From: a virus
Virus record (IMG/VR): IMGVR_UViG_3300019828_000298
Coordinates: 1-49,905 of that record
Reading direction: 5' to 3' (one strand)
DNA: 49,905 bases
A program made the position numbers and the translations under genes. Below, piece after piece: positions 33,289-41,540 of the stretch. Positions within the stretch are counted from its first letter, which is position 1. Every line of letters starts with the position of its first letter. The notes beneath the pieces were generated by a model that was given only the letters and a program-made list of their open reading frames with translations, ran no database searches and had not been told where the DNA came from.

Positions 33289-34929
33289 ATGGCAGAACTA
33301 TTCGGCTTTACAATACAAAAAGCACAAAAGGATGCGGGGGCCCGTGAGAAAACTTTCACGGACCCCACTTCTGATGACGGCGCAATTGAGATTGCAGGCG
33401 GTGGTTTCTTTTCATCTGTACTAGATACAGATGGGCGGGAACGCAATGAGCTTGACCTTATTCGTCGTTATAGAGATATTTCTATGCAATCGGAGTGTGA
33501 TGCTGCGATTGAAGATATCGTGAATGAAGGTATCATTTCAAATCTAAATGATATTCCAGTTAACATAGACTTAACCAACTTACCTTACAGTGATAAAATT
33601 AAAAAGCGTATTAGGACAGAGTTCAGTGAAGTCTTGCGTCTTCTCAATTTTAATGAGAAGGGTCATGACATTTTTCGTCGGTGGTATATTGATGGAAGAA
33701 TATTCTATCACAAAGTTATCGATAACAAAGACCCCCAGAAGGGTCTAACACAGTTGAGGTTTATTGACCCAACCAAAATTCGTAAGGTTCGAGAAACAAA
33801 AAAAGACCCTGATCCAAGTGTCAATGGTATTGAGATGGTTATTAAAGTAGATGAATATTATATCTACAATGATAAATCATTTTCATCATCTGGTTCACAG
33901 GGCAGTAATCAAGGAATTAAGATTGCGGCTGATTCGATAGTGTTTGTCCCATCAGGGTTGCTTGACAATAACTCAGGTAGAGTTATCTCATATCTACACA
34001 AAGCAATCAAACCAGTTAACCAGTTGCGTATGATTGAGGATGCGATTGTTATCTATCGTATTTCTAGAGCACCTGAGCGTAGAATTTTCTACATTGATGT
34101 TGGCAATCTACCAAAGGTCAAAGCAGAACAATATCTAAAAGATGTGATGAACCGTTATCGTAACAAGTTAGTTTACGATGCAACCACAGGTGAAATTCGG
34201 GATGACCGAAATCATATGTCGATGCTTGAAGATTTTTGGCTCCCTCGCCGTGAAGGTGGTCGTGGAACCGAAATTAGCACACTTCCCGGTGGTTCTAACC
34301 TTGGGGAAATAGATGATATCGTATACTTCCAACGAAAACTATACCGTTCACTTAACGTGCCGATTTCAAGACTTGAAGCCGAAAACGGATTCAGTATGGG
34401 ACGAGCATCAGAAATTACCAGAGATGAACTCAAATTTACTAAGTTCGTACAACGTATTCGTAAGAAATTCACCCCCCTATTCACTGACTTGCTCAAAACT
34501 AACCTACTCCTTAAAGGAATAATTGCGCCAGAAGATTGGCCTCGTATGCAAGAGCATATTCAGTATGACTTCATGGAAGATGGTCACTTTGCAGAGTTGA
34601 AGGATGCAGAACTTCTTAATGATCGCATCCAGACACTTGATAGCATTCAGTCTTACATTGGCACATTCTTCAGTAAAGAATATGTATTGAAGAAGGTACT
34701 AAATATGACTGATGCTGAGGTTGAAGAAATGCGAGCTCAGATGAAGAAAGAACTTGATACTGATCCATTGGATGGTGGAATTGATATGCCAGATGGTGGT
34801 GATGGTATCACAAGGTATCCACAGGATGGCGATGGTAGTGTTATTCCACCAGATCAGATGCCAGACTATGAAGAACCTGAGCAAGATGGTAAACCAAATG
34901 ATGATCAAAAGTTTAATGGAGGAAAATAA
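33289..34929 (+). CDS. 20: portal protein gp20
   Basis: 546 residues. ERNELDLIRRYRDISMQSECDAAIEDIVNE (45-74), FRRWYIDGRIFYHKVID and YRISRAPERRIFYIDVGNLPK are hallmark phrases of T4-like portals. The portal is the dodecameric ring at the head vertex through which DNA is packaged and ejected. The length is close to T4 gp20 (524 aa). The C-terminal ~50 residues form an acidic, Pro/Asp/Gly-rich tail. It is followed two bases later by the small prohead core gene. Confidence 0.95.
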   Translation: MAELFGFTIQKAQKDAGAREKTFTDPTSDDGAIEIAGGGFFSSVLDTDGRERNELDLIRRYRDISMQSECDAAIEDIVNEGIISNLNDIPVNIDLTNLPYSDKIKKRIRTEFSEVLRLLNFNEKGHDIFRRWYIDGRIFYHKVIDNKDPQKGLTQLRFIDPTKIRKVRETKKDPDPSVNGIEMVIKVDEYYIYNDKSFSSSGSQGSNQGIKIAADSIVFVPSGLLDNNSGRVISYLHKAIKPVNQLRMIEDAIVIYRISRAPERRIFYIDVGNLPKVKAEQYLKDVMNRYRNKLVYDATTGEIRDDRNHMSMLEDFWLPRREGGRGTEISTLPGGSNLGEIDDIVYFQRKLYRSLNVPISRLEAENGFSMGRASEITRDELKFTKFVQRIRKKFTPLFTDLLKTNLLLKGIIAPEDWPRMQEHIQYDFMEDGHFAELKDAELLNDRIQTLDSIQSYIGTFFSKEYVLKKVLNMTDAEVEEMRAQMKKELDTDPLDGGIDMPDGGDGITRYPQDGDGSVIPPDQMPDYEEPEQDGKPNDDQKFNGGK

Positions 34930-34931
34930 TT

Positions 34932-35108
34932 ATGAGTAAAGAATTTGTAGACGCTCTTGTATCTGGTAACAATATCGAAGCTGAGAAAGCATTCAGTATC
35001 ACAATGGCCAGTAGGGTTGGTGATGCTTTGGAAGTTAAACGGCGGGAATTGGCCAATACTTTTGTCAAATATCAGGACAAGGAAGCGGACGTTAATGAAA
35101 CGGATTGA
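34932..35108 (+). CDS. 67: small prohead core protein, gp67-like (58 aa)
   Basis: A short frame starts at the ATG two bases after the portal stop and ends at a TGA at 35106-35108. The product begins MSKEFVDALVSGNNIEAEKA and continues FSITMASRVGDALEVKRREL, then a helix (VKYQDKEADVNE). Size, helical character and position between gp20 and gp21 fit the gp67 prohead core protein. The next gene starts inside it in another frame (13-14 nt overlap). Confidence 0.75.
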   Translation: MSKEFVDALVSGNNIEAEKAFSITMASRVGDALEVKRRELANTFVKYQDKEADVNETD

Positions 35109-35343
35109 TGAAATCTATGAAACTACAGTCGTAGAGAGGGATGAGCATAAGAAATCGCAGCAATATAAGCGCCTTTCACCCAAAATGAAGGATGCTGTAG
35201 ACGATTTGTTTAAACAGATGGATGCGAAACCTTCAGATTTCCTAAATAGTTTCGAAAGAACCATTACCGATGTATCTAAGAAATATAAAGTCCCTGAGAG
35301 GGAACTTATGGGATACTTCGAAAAAGAAATGTTAGCGATCTAG
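35095..35343 (+). CDS. 68: prohead core protein, gp68-like (82 aa)
   Basis: The ATG at 35095 overlaps the end of the gp67-like gene; a longer upstream frame would run inside that gene and is rejected. The 82-aa product is strongly charged and helical (MKRIDEIYETTVVERDEHKK, KDAVDDLFKQMDAKPSDFLN, VPERELMGYFEKEML). Position after gp67 and before gp21 matches T4 gene 68, another prohead core component. The name rests mainly on position and size. Confidence 0.6.
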   Translation: MKRIDEIYETTVVERDEHKKSQQYKRLSPKMKDAVDDLFKQMDAKPSDFLNSFERTITDVSKKYKVPERELMGYFEKEMLAI

Positions 35344-35352
35344 GAGAGATAG

Positions 35353-35772
35353 ATGTCATTTGTAACGACAACATTAAGAGATACGGTTGTGAATGCCCCA
35401 GCTGCTGGTGGTATCGTAACGGTAAAAACAATTTTTGATAATGATACTGCTGACAATCTCATTCTTAATGCAGACGGACTTTCTGGATTTGCAAACGGTT
35501 GTAAGTTAGACCTGTCCCGTGTTTGGTGGGCTCTTACTCAGGGTACTGCCGCAGCAAACACTGGTGATTTGATCATTAAGTTTGTTGGTTCTTCAGCAAA
35601 TGTAGTTGCATTACAACTTGCTGGTACAGGACATTATGATGGTTCTGCTGGACTAGTCAAAGGAACTGCAACAAATACAACAGCAACATCATCCGATATT
35701 AACGGAGAAACAAGGGGTACTTCTGGTTTTGTTATCTTAGAATTTAAAAAAGACAAAGCTTGGACGGCATAG
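35353..35772 (+). CDS. beta-rich protein in the capsid cluster (139 aa)
   Basis: The product begins MSFVTTTLRDTVVNAPAAGG and is rich in Ala, Thr, Gly and Val with alternating strand patterns (VKTIFDNDTADNLILNADG, TSGFVILEFKKDKAWTA). It has no Cys or charged clusters. T4 has no gene here, between gp68 and gp21. Its composition and site suggest a capsid decoration or head-fibre base protein. I do not recognise the family. It has the ribosome site TAGGAGAGATAG. Confidence 0.55.
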   Translation: MSFVTTTLRDTVVNAPAAGGIVTVKTIFDNDTADNLILNADGLSGFANGCKLDLSRVWWALTQGTAAANTGDLIIKFVGSSANVVALQLAGTGHYDGSAGLVKGTATNTTATSSDINGETRGTSGFVILEFKKDKAWTA

Positions 35773-35781
35773 GATAAAACA

Positions 35782-36429
35782 ATGAAACTATTTTCAGAGG
35801 CAGTCGAAGACGTAGAGTATATCTGTGAAGCAAAGGAAGACGGTAGTAAGTCCTACAAGATTCGTGGTATCTTTATGCAGGCTGACATCAAGAACCGCAA
35901 TGGTCGGGTGTATCCTATGGAAATACTCAATAATGAAGTTATTAAATATAACAAGAACTTTATTAAAGAGAAACGTGCATTTGGTGAACTGGGCCATCCA
36001 GACGGGCCAACCGTCAATCTGGAACGTGTATCACATATGATCACATCCCTTGTACCAGAAGGAAAGAATTTTATTGGAGAGGCGAAGATTATGTCTACGC
36101 CTATGGGTGAGATTGTGAAGAGTCTTATGGATGAAGGTGCAAAACTGGGCGTTTCCTCACGGGGAATGGGCAGTCTAGATCAAAAAGGTGGTGCAAACTA
36201 TGTGCGGGATGACTTCTATCTCGCAACAGCAGCAGATATTGTTGCTGACCCCTCTGCACCAAATGCTTTCGTAGAAGGTATTATGGAAGGTAAAGAGTGG
36301 GTTTGGAACAACGGTGCGTTGTTGGAATCAGAAATGATGGAGATGAAGAGAGAGTTTGATGTTAAGAAACGTCAGAGAAACGCAACTAAAGAAGCATTAG
36401 CCTTTGCTAAGTTTCTTAAAAGACTTTAA
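35782..36429 (+). CDS. 21: prohead maturation protease gp21
   Basis: 215 residues. KRAFGELGHPDGPTVNLERVSH (64-85) contains the catalytic His (H72), and GAKLGVSSRGMGSL (119-132) contains the catalytic Ser (S125 or S126), as in the T4 gp21 / herpesvirus assemblin-type protease family. It cleaves scaffold and capsid proteins after L/I-x-E sites during head maturation. The length matches T4 gp21 (212 aa). The Lys/Arg-rich C-terminus (KKRQRNATKEALAFAKFLKR) fits a self-cleaved tail. Confidence 0.95.
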   Translation: MKLFSEAVEDVEYICEAKEDGSKSYKIRGIFMQADIKNRNGRVYPMEILNNEVIKYNKNFIKEKRAFGELGHPDGPTVNLERVSHMITSLVPEGKNFIGEAKIMSTPMGEIVKSLMDEGAKLGVSSRGMGSLDQKGGANYVRDDFYLATAADIVADPSAPNAFVEGIMEGKEWVWNNGALLESEMMEMKREFDVKKRQRNATKEALAFAKFLKRL

Positions 36430-36431
36430 TT

Positions 36432-36439
36432 TATAAATA
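36432..36439 (+). promoter_or_regulatory. T4-type late promoter word TATAAATA before gp22
   Basis: Exact TATAAATA two bases after the gp21 stop, 29 nt before gp22. The ribosome site TAAGGAGACACC follows. Confidence 0.8.
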
Positions 36440-36468
36440 ATCAACAGAACTAGGTAAGGAGACACCCT

Positions 36469-37689
36469 ATGTCAGAACTAGAACAGACAATTGAAGAGTT
36501 GGAAGCAGAAGTGCTTGCAGAACTCGAAGAAGCAAGTGATGCCCAGACGAAGGGTGCTACTCCTGCTGAACCAAAGAAGAAAATCGATGCAGTAACCCCC
36601 GGTGGCGAAACCGAAGATGGTGGGCCTGCCGTAGTAGAACCTGATGCAAAGAAATCACCAACAGATGTTGCTGGAAAGAAAGCAAAAAAAATCAGTGGTG
36701 ATGATCAGCAAAAGGGTGAGGGTAAAGCAGATGGTCCTCAGAAGCTTGCAGCTGGATTTGAACCAGACGGTGAGGTTGTTGCTGAGTCAAAGAAGATGAC
36801 TAAGGCACAGGCTCTAGAGCAAATCGGAAAGATGAAGAAGGGCGACATCGAAGAGATGCTTGCTCAACACGCTTCCTCTCTTGCTGAAGCAGAAAATGCT
36901 GAGACAGAAGAAGAGTTGAAGAAACTCGAAGATGCCAAGGCAGAAATCGAAGAGAAGATCAAGTCCATTAATGTTGCGGAAGACGTTGCCGCTCTTGTTG
37001 ATGGTGAAGACCTCTCTGAAGAGTTTAAGAACAAGGCAGCAACAATCTTTGAAGCTGCTGTTAAATCAAAGACCCGTGAGGAAATTGCTCGTATTTACGA
37101 ATCAATGACTTCCGATTTTGAAGTAAAACTAGAAGAGTCAGTTGATACTCTTACAGAAAAAGTAGATACTTATCTCAACTACGTTGTAGAGGAATGGACT
37201 AAAGAGAACGAGTTGTCAATCGAGCGTGGACTAAAGGGCGAGATTGCAGAAGACTTTATCTCTGGACTGAAACAGTTGTTTGAAGATCATTATATTGACG
37301 TGCCTGATGAGAAATATGACATTCTCGAAGCACAGTCTGAAAAGATTGCTGAACTAGAGGAAAAGGTTAATAGTGTTATGGAGCAGAATATTGCTCTTTC
37401 CACAGTTAAGTCTGGTCTAGTTCGGGAACAGGTTATCTCTGAAGCTTGCGAAGAGTTGACCGATACCGAAATTGAAAAGTTCAAGTCTCTTACCGAAGAT
37501 GTTGATTTTGTTAACGAAGAGTCCTTCAAAGCAAAACTTAACACCTTGAAGGAAAGTTATTTCCCAAAGACGATTGTTGAACAAACTTTTGATGATGAAG
37601 ATGGTGGCACCGCACAGGACATTGATACGACTAAAGCTATGGGCGCTTACATGTCGGCAATTAGTCGTAACAAAGAGCGTGCCCAATAA
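36469..37689 (+). CDS. 22: prohead scaffold protein gp22
   Basis: 406 residues, very acidic and helical, with many Glu/Lys heptads (EELEAEVLAELEEASDA, KKLEDAKAEIEEKIKSIN). A Pro/Gly/Lys-rich N-terminal segment (ATPAEPKKKIDAVTPGGETE) is common in marine homologues. Near residue 345 it has ELTDTEIEKFKSLTEDVDFV, typical of the gp22 C-terminal region. Several L-x-E sites are available for gp21. It forms the inner core on which gp23 assembles. T4 gp22 is 269 aa; the extra length is in the N-terminal half. Confidence 0.85.
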   Translation: MSELEQTIEELEAEVLAELEEASDAQTKGATPAEPKKKIDAVTPGGETEDGGPAVVEPDAKKSPTDVAGKKAKKISGDDQQKGEGKADGPQKLAAGFEPDGEVVAESKKMTKAQALEQIGKMKKGDIEEMLAQHASSLAEAENAETEEELKKLEDAKAEIEEKIKSINVAEDVAALVDGEDLSEEFKNKAATIFEAAVKSKTREEIARIYESMTSDFEVKLEESVDTLTEKVDTYLNYVVEEWTKENELSIERGLKGEIAEDFISGLKQLFEDHYIDVPDEKYDILEAQSEKIAELEEKVNSVMEQNIALSTVKSGLVREQVISEACEELTDTEIEKFKSLTEDVDFVNEESFKAKLNTLKESYFPKTIVEQTFDDEDGGTAQDIDTTKAMGAYMSAISRNKERAQ

Positions 37690-37728
37690 TATTATAAAAA
37701 AACAGATGTAATTAAAAAGGAGAAAAAA

Positions 37729-39078
37729 ATGTTTCAGACAGAACATCTACAAGAAAAGTGGCAGCCAGTCCTAGAACACCCCGATCTACCACGGATCACG
37801 GATTCTTACAAGCGGGCAGTTACTACTCTGATTCTAGAAAACCAAGAAAAAGCAATGAGAGAAGACCACGGTTTTAGCCGTGGATATCTTTCAGAAGCCG
37901 CACCAACTAATAGCATGGGTGGCGGACAGATGGACACATGGGACCCAATTCTAATTTCCCTAGTTCGTCGTGCAATGCCTAACCTCATTGCTTATGACAT
38001 TTGTGGTGTGCAGCCAATGACAGGTCCAACCGGACTTATCTTTGCCATGCGTTCTACACTCGCCTCACAGGATGGTGCAGAAGCCCTCGTTGATGAGTCA
38101 ATGCCTGATATCTCCAACCAGAACGCTGCCGGTACAATCGGCGGTGGTGATGTTGGTGCTACAGAGACTAACCCTGCTGTTCTTAATGATGCCTCGCCGG
38201 GAACATATACTTCCGCAACAGGTATGACACGAAGTCAGGCTGAAGCACTTGGTGATGGCGGTACGAACGCTTTCGCTGAAATGTCATTCAGCATTGAAAA
38301 GTCTACGGTTACTGCCGTTTCCCGTGCGCTCAAAGCTGAGTACACGATGGAACTTGCACAGGACTTGAAGGCAATTCATGGTCTTGACGCCGAGACAGAA
38401 CTCAGCAACATTCTTTCTACAGAACTCCTTGCTGAAATTAACCGTGAAGTTGTTCGTTCACTATATGTCACTGCCGTGGCTGGTGCTCAGGTTAATACAA
38501 CTACTTCTGGTACTTTTGATCTTGACACTGACTCAAATGGTCGTTGGTCAGTTGAGAAGTTCAAGGGTCTAATGTTCCAGATTGAACGTGACGCCAATGC
38601 GATTGGTCAACAGACTCGTCGGGGCAAGGGTAACATGCTGATCGTTTCAGCTGACGTTGCTTCTGCTCTTCAGATGGCTGGTGTTCTTGATTACACACCT
38701 GCTCTTAACAACAACCTCGCAGTTGATGACACATCTTCCACATTCGCTGGTACGATGAATGGTCGTTTCAAGGTATATGTTGATCCATATTCTGCAAATG
38801 TTGCTGCTAGTCAGTATTATGTTTGTGGTTATAAGGGCACATCACCTTATGACGCCGGGTTCTTCTACTGCCCATACGTTCCACTACAGATGGTCCGTGC
38901 GGTTGGTGAGAACTCCTTCCAGCCTAAGATTGGTTTCAAGACTCGTTATGGTCTTGCTGCTAACCCATTCGCTGGTGCGGGAGCGGTTGCTGCTGATGAC
39001 ACGGTTAATACCGATGCTTCATTGGAGGCAAATACCAATGCTTGGTACAGGCGTGTAAAAGTCACGAATCTCATGTGA
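37729..39078 (+). CDS. 23: major capsid protein gp23
   Basis: 449 residues. The N-terminus (LQEKWQPVLEHPDLPRI, then TLILENQEKAMREDHGF) and GQMDTWDPILISLVRRAMPN, CGVQPMTGPTGLIFAMRS are diagnostic of gp23. GYLSEAAPTN gives an L-x-E site for gp21, predicting cleavage after E56 (T4 cleaves after residue 65). The rest is the HK97-type shell protein. T4 gp23 is 521 aa, while marine relatives are usually about 450-470. It has the strong ribosome site AAAAAGGAGAAAAAA and a terminator after its stop. Confidence 0.97.
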   Translation: MFQTEHLQEKWQPVLEHPDLPRITDSYKRAVTTLILENQEKAMREDHGFSRGYLSEAAPTNSMGGGQMDTWDPILISLVRRAMPNLIAYDICGVQPMTGPTGLIFAMRSTLASQDGAEALVDESMPDISNQNAAGTIGGGDVGATETNPAVLNDASPGTYTSATGMTRSQAEALGDGGTNAFAEMSFSIEKSTVTAVSRALKAEYTMELAQDLKAIHGLDAETELSNILSTELLAEINREVVRSLYVTAVAGAQVNTTTSGTFDLDTDSNGRWSVEKFKGLMFQIERDANAIGQQTRRGKGNMLIVSADVASALQMAGVLDYTPALNNNLAVDDTSSTFAGTMNGRFKVYVDPYSANVAASQYYVCGYKGTSPYDAGFFYCPYVPLQMVRAVGENSFQPKIGFKTRYGLAANPFAGAGAVAADDTVNTDASLEANTNAWYRRVKVTNLM

Positions 39079-39129
39079 TCAACCTTATGTAGTTTAATAA
39101 CTACAATAAGAAACTTGACTAAAAACTTA

Positions 39130-39159
39130 GAGGGTGCTGGAAACAGCATCCTCTTTTTT
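39130..39159 (+). terminator. rho-independent terminator after gp23
   Basis: GAGGGTGCTG (39130-39139), loop GAAA, CAGCATCCTC (39144-39153), then TTTTTT. The ten-pair stem has one G-U pair, a GNRA loop and a T run. It ends transcription of the abundant capsid gene. Confidence 0.92.
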
Positions 39160-39194
39160 GTCTATTAACTACATAGAGTTTAAATTTTTTTTGT

Positions 39195-39202
39195 TATAAA
39201 TA
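39195..39202 (+). promoter_or_regulatory. T4-type late promoter word before a GIY-YIG gene
   Basis: Exact TATAAATA 35 nt after the gp23 terminator and 67 nt before the endonuclease ATG. ATAAGGAGCATC is the ribosome site. Confidence 0.75.
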
Positions 39203-39269
39203 GAAGTGAAATGTAGGTCACGATGTTAGACGCATCCACCTACTCTAACGCTTATAAGGAGCATCAGCA

Positions 39270-39953
39270 ATGTCTATTTATACCCCCTACACATACCGTA
39301 TTACATCCCAGACCACCGGCCAACACTACTATGGTGTCCGATATAAAAGAGGTTGTCATCCTGACGATTTCTGGGTTTCCTATTTTACCTCATCAAAATA
39401 TGTTAAAGAACTCATAGAAAAATATGGCAGGGACGATTTTACCATAGAGATTCGTAAAACTTTCACTGATTCCGATAGTGCTAAAACTTGGGAATCTGGT
39501 GTTCTAAAAAGATTACATGTGGTGACCAGAAACGACTGGCTAAATAAAACTGACATCAAGAATTATACTCCCGTAAGGTGTTCTACAGAAACTAAAAGAA
39601 AAATGAGTGAATCAAAAAAAGGTAAAAATAATCCTTTGTGGGGTAAAAAACGATCTGAAGAAACCAAAAAGAAAATGAGTGAATCAAAAAAAGGCAAGAA
39701 ACCTACAGAAGAAACTAAAGAAAAAATGAGACAATCAAGGATTGGAAAAAAACAACCACAATGTCAAAAGGATAAGGTTGCGTCTGCATTATGTAAAGAA
39801 TATATTATCATCGATCCTGATGGTAAGGAGTTTAAGATAATAAATCTGACGAAGTGGTGTAGAGAAAATAACTTAGACCAAGGTAATATGGCAAGGGTAG
39901 CAAATGGTAAAGCAAAACAACATAAAGGTTATTTGGTTAATTCTGTGACCTAA
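39270..39953 (+). CDS. GIY-YIG-type homing endonuclease with NUMOD3 repeats
   Basis: 227 residues. YTYRITSQTTGQHYYGVRYKRG is a variant GIY-YIG core (YRI, YYGVRY), followed by the helix SSKYVKELIEKYGRDDF and EIRKTF. Three NUMOD3-type repeats (ETKRKMSESKKGK, EETKKKMSESKKGK, EETKEKMRQSRIGK; about 110-168) include the NNPLWGKKR spacer. The C-terminal TKWCRENNLDQGNMARVANG is a small helix-turn-helix-like DNA-binding module. It is free-standing between gp23 and a tail-tube-like gene, with its own late promoter. Confidence 0.8.
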   Translation: MSIYTPYTYRITSQTTGQHYYGVRYKRGCHPDDFWVSYFTSSKYVKELIEKYGRDDFTIEIRKTFTDSDSAKTWESGVLKRLHVVTRNDWLNKTDIKNYTPVRCSTETKRKMSESKKGKNNPLWGKKRSEETKKKMSESKKGKKPTEETKEKMRQSRIGKKQPQCQKDKVASALCKEYIIIDPDGKEFKIINLTKWCRENNLDQGNMARVANGKAKQHKGYLVNSVT

Positions 39954-39956
39954 ATA
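39950..39956 (+). promoter_or_regulatory. late-promoter-like CTAAATA
   Basis: CTAAATA overlaps the endonuclease stop (TAA at 39951-39953) and lies 8 nt before the ATG of the tube-like gene. It is the same short variant as at 26823 and 33260. No strong ribosome site follows. Confidence 0.3.
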
Positions 39957-39964
39957 GTATTATA

Positions 39965-40549
39965 ATGGCAACATCACAATCACCACTCGCAAGACAACCA
40001 GAACAGTTAGACTATGCAAGTCCAACCCAGTTCCGCTTTGGTATTCAACAATTACCAAAGGTAGAGTTTTTCACAACCAATGCAAACCTGCCCGGTATTG
40101 AGGGCGCATCTGTAGATTTCGCAAACCCATTTAAGAATATTCCAATTATGGGTGATAAACTTACATATAGTGACCTTACTATCACATTTATTGTAGATGA
40201 GTATCTAGAAAATTATCAGACCCTACACAATTGGATTACGGGGTATGGTTTCCCATCAGATAGGTCAGAATTTAGAAAACATAGGGATGTTACGTCAAAC
40301 ACTCCGGCCGGGGGTGTAAAACAACCTGTTGATCTTGTTGGTAATGCTGTATCTGATAAAGCAATGTATTCGGATGCATTTCTTATGATCCTGTCAAACA
40401 AAAATAATCCAATTCTAAACGTAAATTTCCAAAACGTATTTCCAATATCACTCAGTGGATTAAATTATACACAGGGTGCAACAGATGTTGAGTATATGAC
40501 TGCTGATGTAACATTCAAATATCAAATTTATAAATTTGAGAGTGTATAA
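39965..40549 (+). CDS. tail-tube-fold protein (gp19/gp54-like)
   Basis: 194 residues. FRFGIQQLPKVEFFTTNANLPGIEG near the start, LTYSDLTITFIVDEYLENYQTLHNWITGY in the middle and YMTADVTFKYQIYKFES at the end follow the tail-tube fold. The middle and end resemble T4 gp54, the tube initiator on the baseplate (which has LVISFRMDPEACNYRAMQDW and TFDVTFAYRV). gp19 is a separate gene at 32713, so this is more likely the tube initiator or another tube-fold baseplate protein. The exact T4 equivalent is uncertain. Confidence 0.6.
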   Translation: MATSQSPLARQPEQLDYASPTQFRFGIQQLPKVEFFTTNANLPGIEGASVDFANPFKNIPIMGDKLTYSDLTITFIVDEYLENYQTLHNWITGYGFPSDRSEFRKHRDVTSNTPAGGVKQPVDLVGNAVSDKAMYSDAFLMILSNKNNPILNVNFQNVFPISLSGLNYTQGATDVEYMTADVTFKYQIYKFESV

Positions 40550-40552
40550 ATA
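40545..40552 (+). promoter_or_regulatory. T4-type late promoter word before the structured leader
   Basis: Exact TATAAATA overlapping the stop codon of the tube-like gene. A transcript from it would begin at about the base of the hairpin structure at 40558-40667. Confidence 0.65.
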
Positions 40553-40557
40553 TAGAT

Positions 40558-40677
40558 GAGCAGATTTGGTAAGCTTTAACATTTATCAAATCTTAGACTT
40601 AATTTCTGATGACAACTCGTTCGAACTCATCAGGGTCAACATATCAAAGAGAGAAACCAAACTGCTCACTTTTTTTA
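40558..40677 (+). ncRNA. structured intergenic RNA with terminator-like end
   Basis: GAGCAG-A-TTTGGT (40558-40570) can pair with ACCAAACTGCTC (40656-40667), and ACTTTTTTT follows, as in a terminator. GATTTGGTAA (40563-40572) can instead pair with TTATCAAATC (40583-40592), and the two pairings exclude each other. Between them lie GATGA/TCATC and the palindrome GTTCGAAC. It could be a large terminator, an attenuator for uvsY or a small RNA. Which one cannot be told from one sequence. Confidence 0.55.
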
Positions 40678-40690
40678 TTATGAGGCAATT

Positions 40691-41122
40691 ATGGATTTAG
40701 AAGTACTAAAGAAAACTGCAAGAGAAGACCTTCCTATAACTGATCTAGAACATATCGATCAGGAATCTTTTAAAAATCAAATGATCAAACGGAAATGGTT
40801 GGACTTCAAGGCAGACTTTGAATTGCTACTGGTCAAAGCTAAAACTGACCATCAACTCCTATATCGTCAGAAATGGGAGTACTATGGTGGTAAGGCAGAT
40901 GCAAAAGTCTACGCTGCAAAACCGTTTGACATTAGGGTTATGAAGACAGACCTTACAATGTACATTCAGTCCGACGAGGACATTCTTAGAATTTCAAATA
41001 AAATTGGGTACTACGATTCATGCGTAGACTACTGCAAGGGTGTGATTAAATCTATCGACAATCGTGGGTGGGATATTCGTAATGCCACTGATTGGAAAAA
41101 GTTTGAAGCGGGTATGATATAA
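40691..41122 (+). CDS. uvsY: recombination mediator UvsY
   Basis: 143 residues. MIKRKWLDFKADFELLLVKAKTDHQLLYRQKWEYYGGKADAKVY and VMKTDLTMYIQSDEDILRI, ending WKKFEAGMI, match T4 UvsY in order and length (137 aa; T4 has the related YYSGRGDGDEF and ends RAFEAGK). UvsY loads the UvsX recombinase on gp32-coated single-stranded DNA. It follows the structured leader, and its last base is shared with the start codon of the SpeD-like gene. Confidence 0.9.
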   Translation: MDLEVLKKTAREDLPITDLEHIDQESFKNQMIKRKWLDFKADFELLLVKAKTDHQLLYRQKWEYYGGKADAKVYAAKPFDIRVMKTDLTMYIQSDEDILRISNKIGYYDSCVDYCKGVIKSIDNRGWDIRNATDWKKFEAGMI

Positions 41123-41451
41123 TGGCTTGGGGTTATCATACACTATTTGATTGCGAATCCTGTTCAAAGGAAACTTTAACAGAAGAGAATATTCGATCAT
41201 TCATTTCTAATGTTGTTCCAACAATTGGTATGGTATCATATGGTGACCCAATGATTGCACACTTTGCAACACACGACCCTGATGCGGCCGGTTACAGTTT
41301 TTGTCAGATGATAGAAACCAGTAACATCACAGGACACTTTGTAGATAAAACAGGTGACTGTTATATTGATATTTTTAGTTGTAAGAAATATGATACGGGT
41401 CTTGCAACTGGAGTTATTGTGGATTTCTTCAGTCCAAAAGAATTAAAATGA
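41122..41451 (+). CDS. speD: S-adenosylmethionine decarboxylase-like protein (SpeD)
   Basis: 109 residues. MIETSNITGHFVDKTGDCYIDIFSCKK (63-89) aligns by eye with the SpeD region around the self-cleavage Ser, the catalytic His and the catalytic Cys: S67, H72 and C87 are in matching places. AdoMet decarboxylase makes the aminopropyl donor for spermidine, a polyamine that can help condense DNA. SpeD-like genes are known near uvsY/uvsW in marine T4-like phages. The residue after S67 is Asn where bacterial enzymes have His, so activity is not certain. Confidence 0.7.
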   Translation: MAWGYHTLFDCESCSKETLTEENIRSFISNVVPTIGMVSYGDPMIAHFATHDPDAAGYSFCQMIETSNITGHFVDKTGDCYIDIFSCKKYDTGLATGVIVDFFSPKELK

Positions 41452-41527
41452 AATATGTTGAGAGGGGTTAGTTGTGCATATATCAAAGAAGAACGAAGAA
41501 TTTCTATAGTGCGTAAATGTGGGATAA

Positions 41528-41535
41528 TATAAATA
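41528..41535 (+). promoter_or_regulatory. T4-type late promoter word before a GIY-YIG gene
   Basis: Exact TATAAATA 5 nt before the ATG at 41541, so the transcript would be almost leaderless for this gene. The same tight spacing is seen before the endonucleases at 26900 and 28331. Confidence 0.65.
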
Positions 41536-41540
41536 GTAGT

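Noticed and set aside
34957-35094. Longer N-terminus for the gp68-like gene
   Set aside because: The extra 46 codons lie wholly inside the gp67-like gene in another frame. The ATG at 35095 gives a product of expected size.
40558-40670. tRNA-like element because of GTTCGAAC
   Set aside because: No cloverleaf could be drawn: acceptor, D and anticodon arms of correct size and spacing are missing. The long outer stem with a T run fits a terminator-like RNA better.
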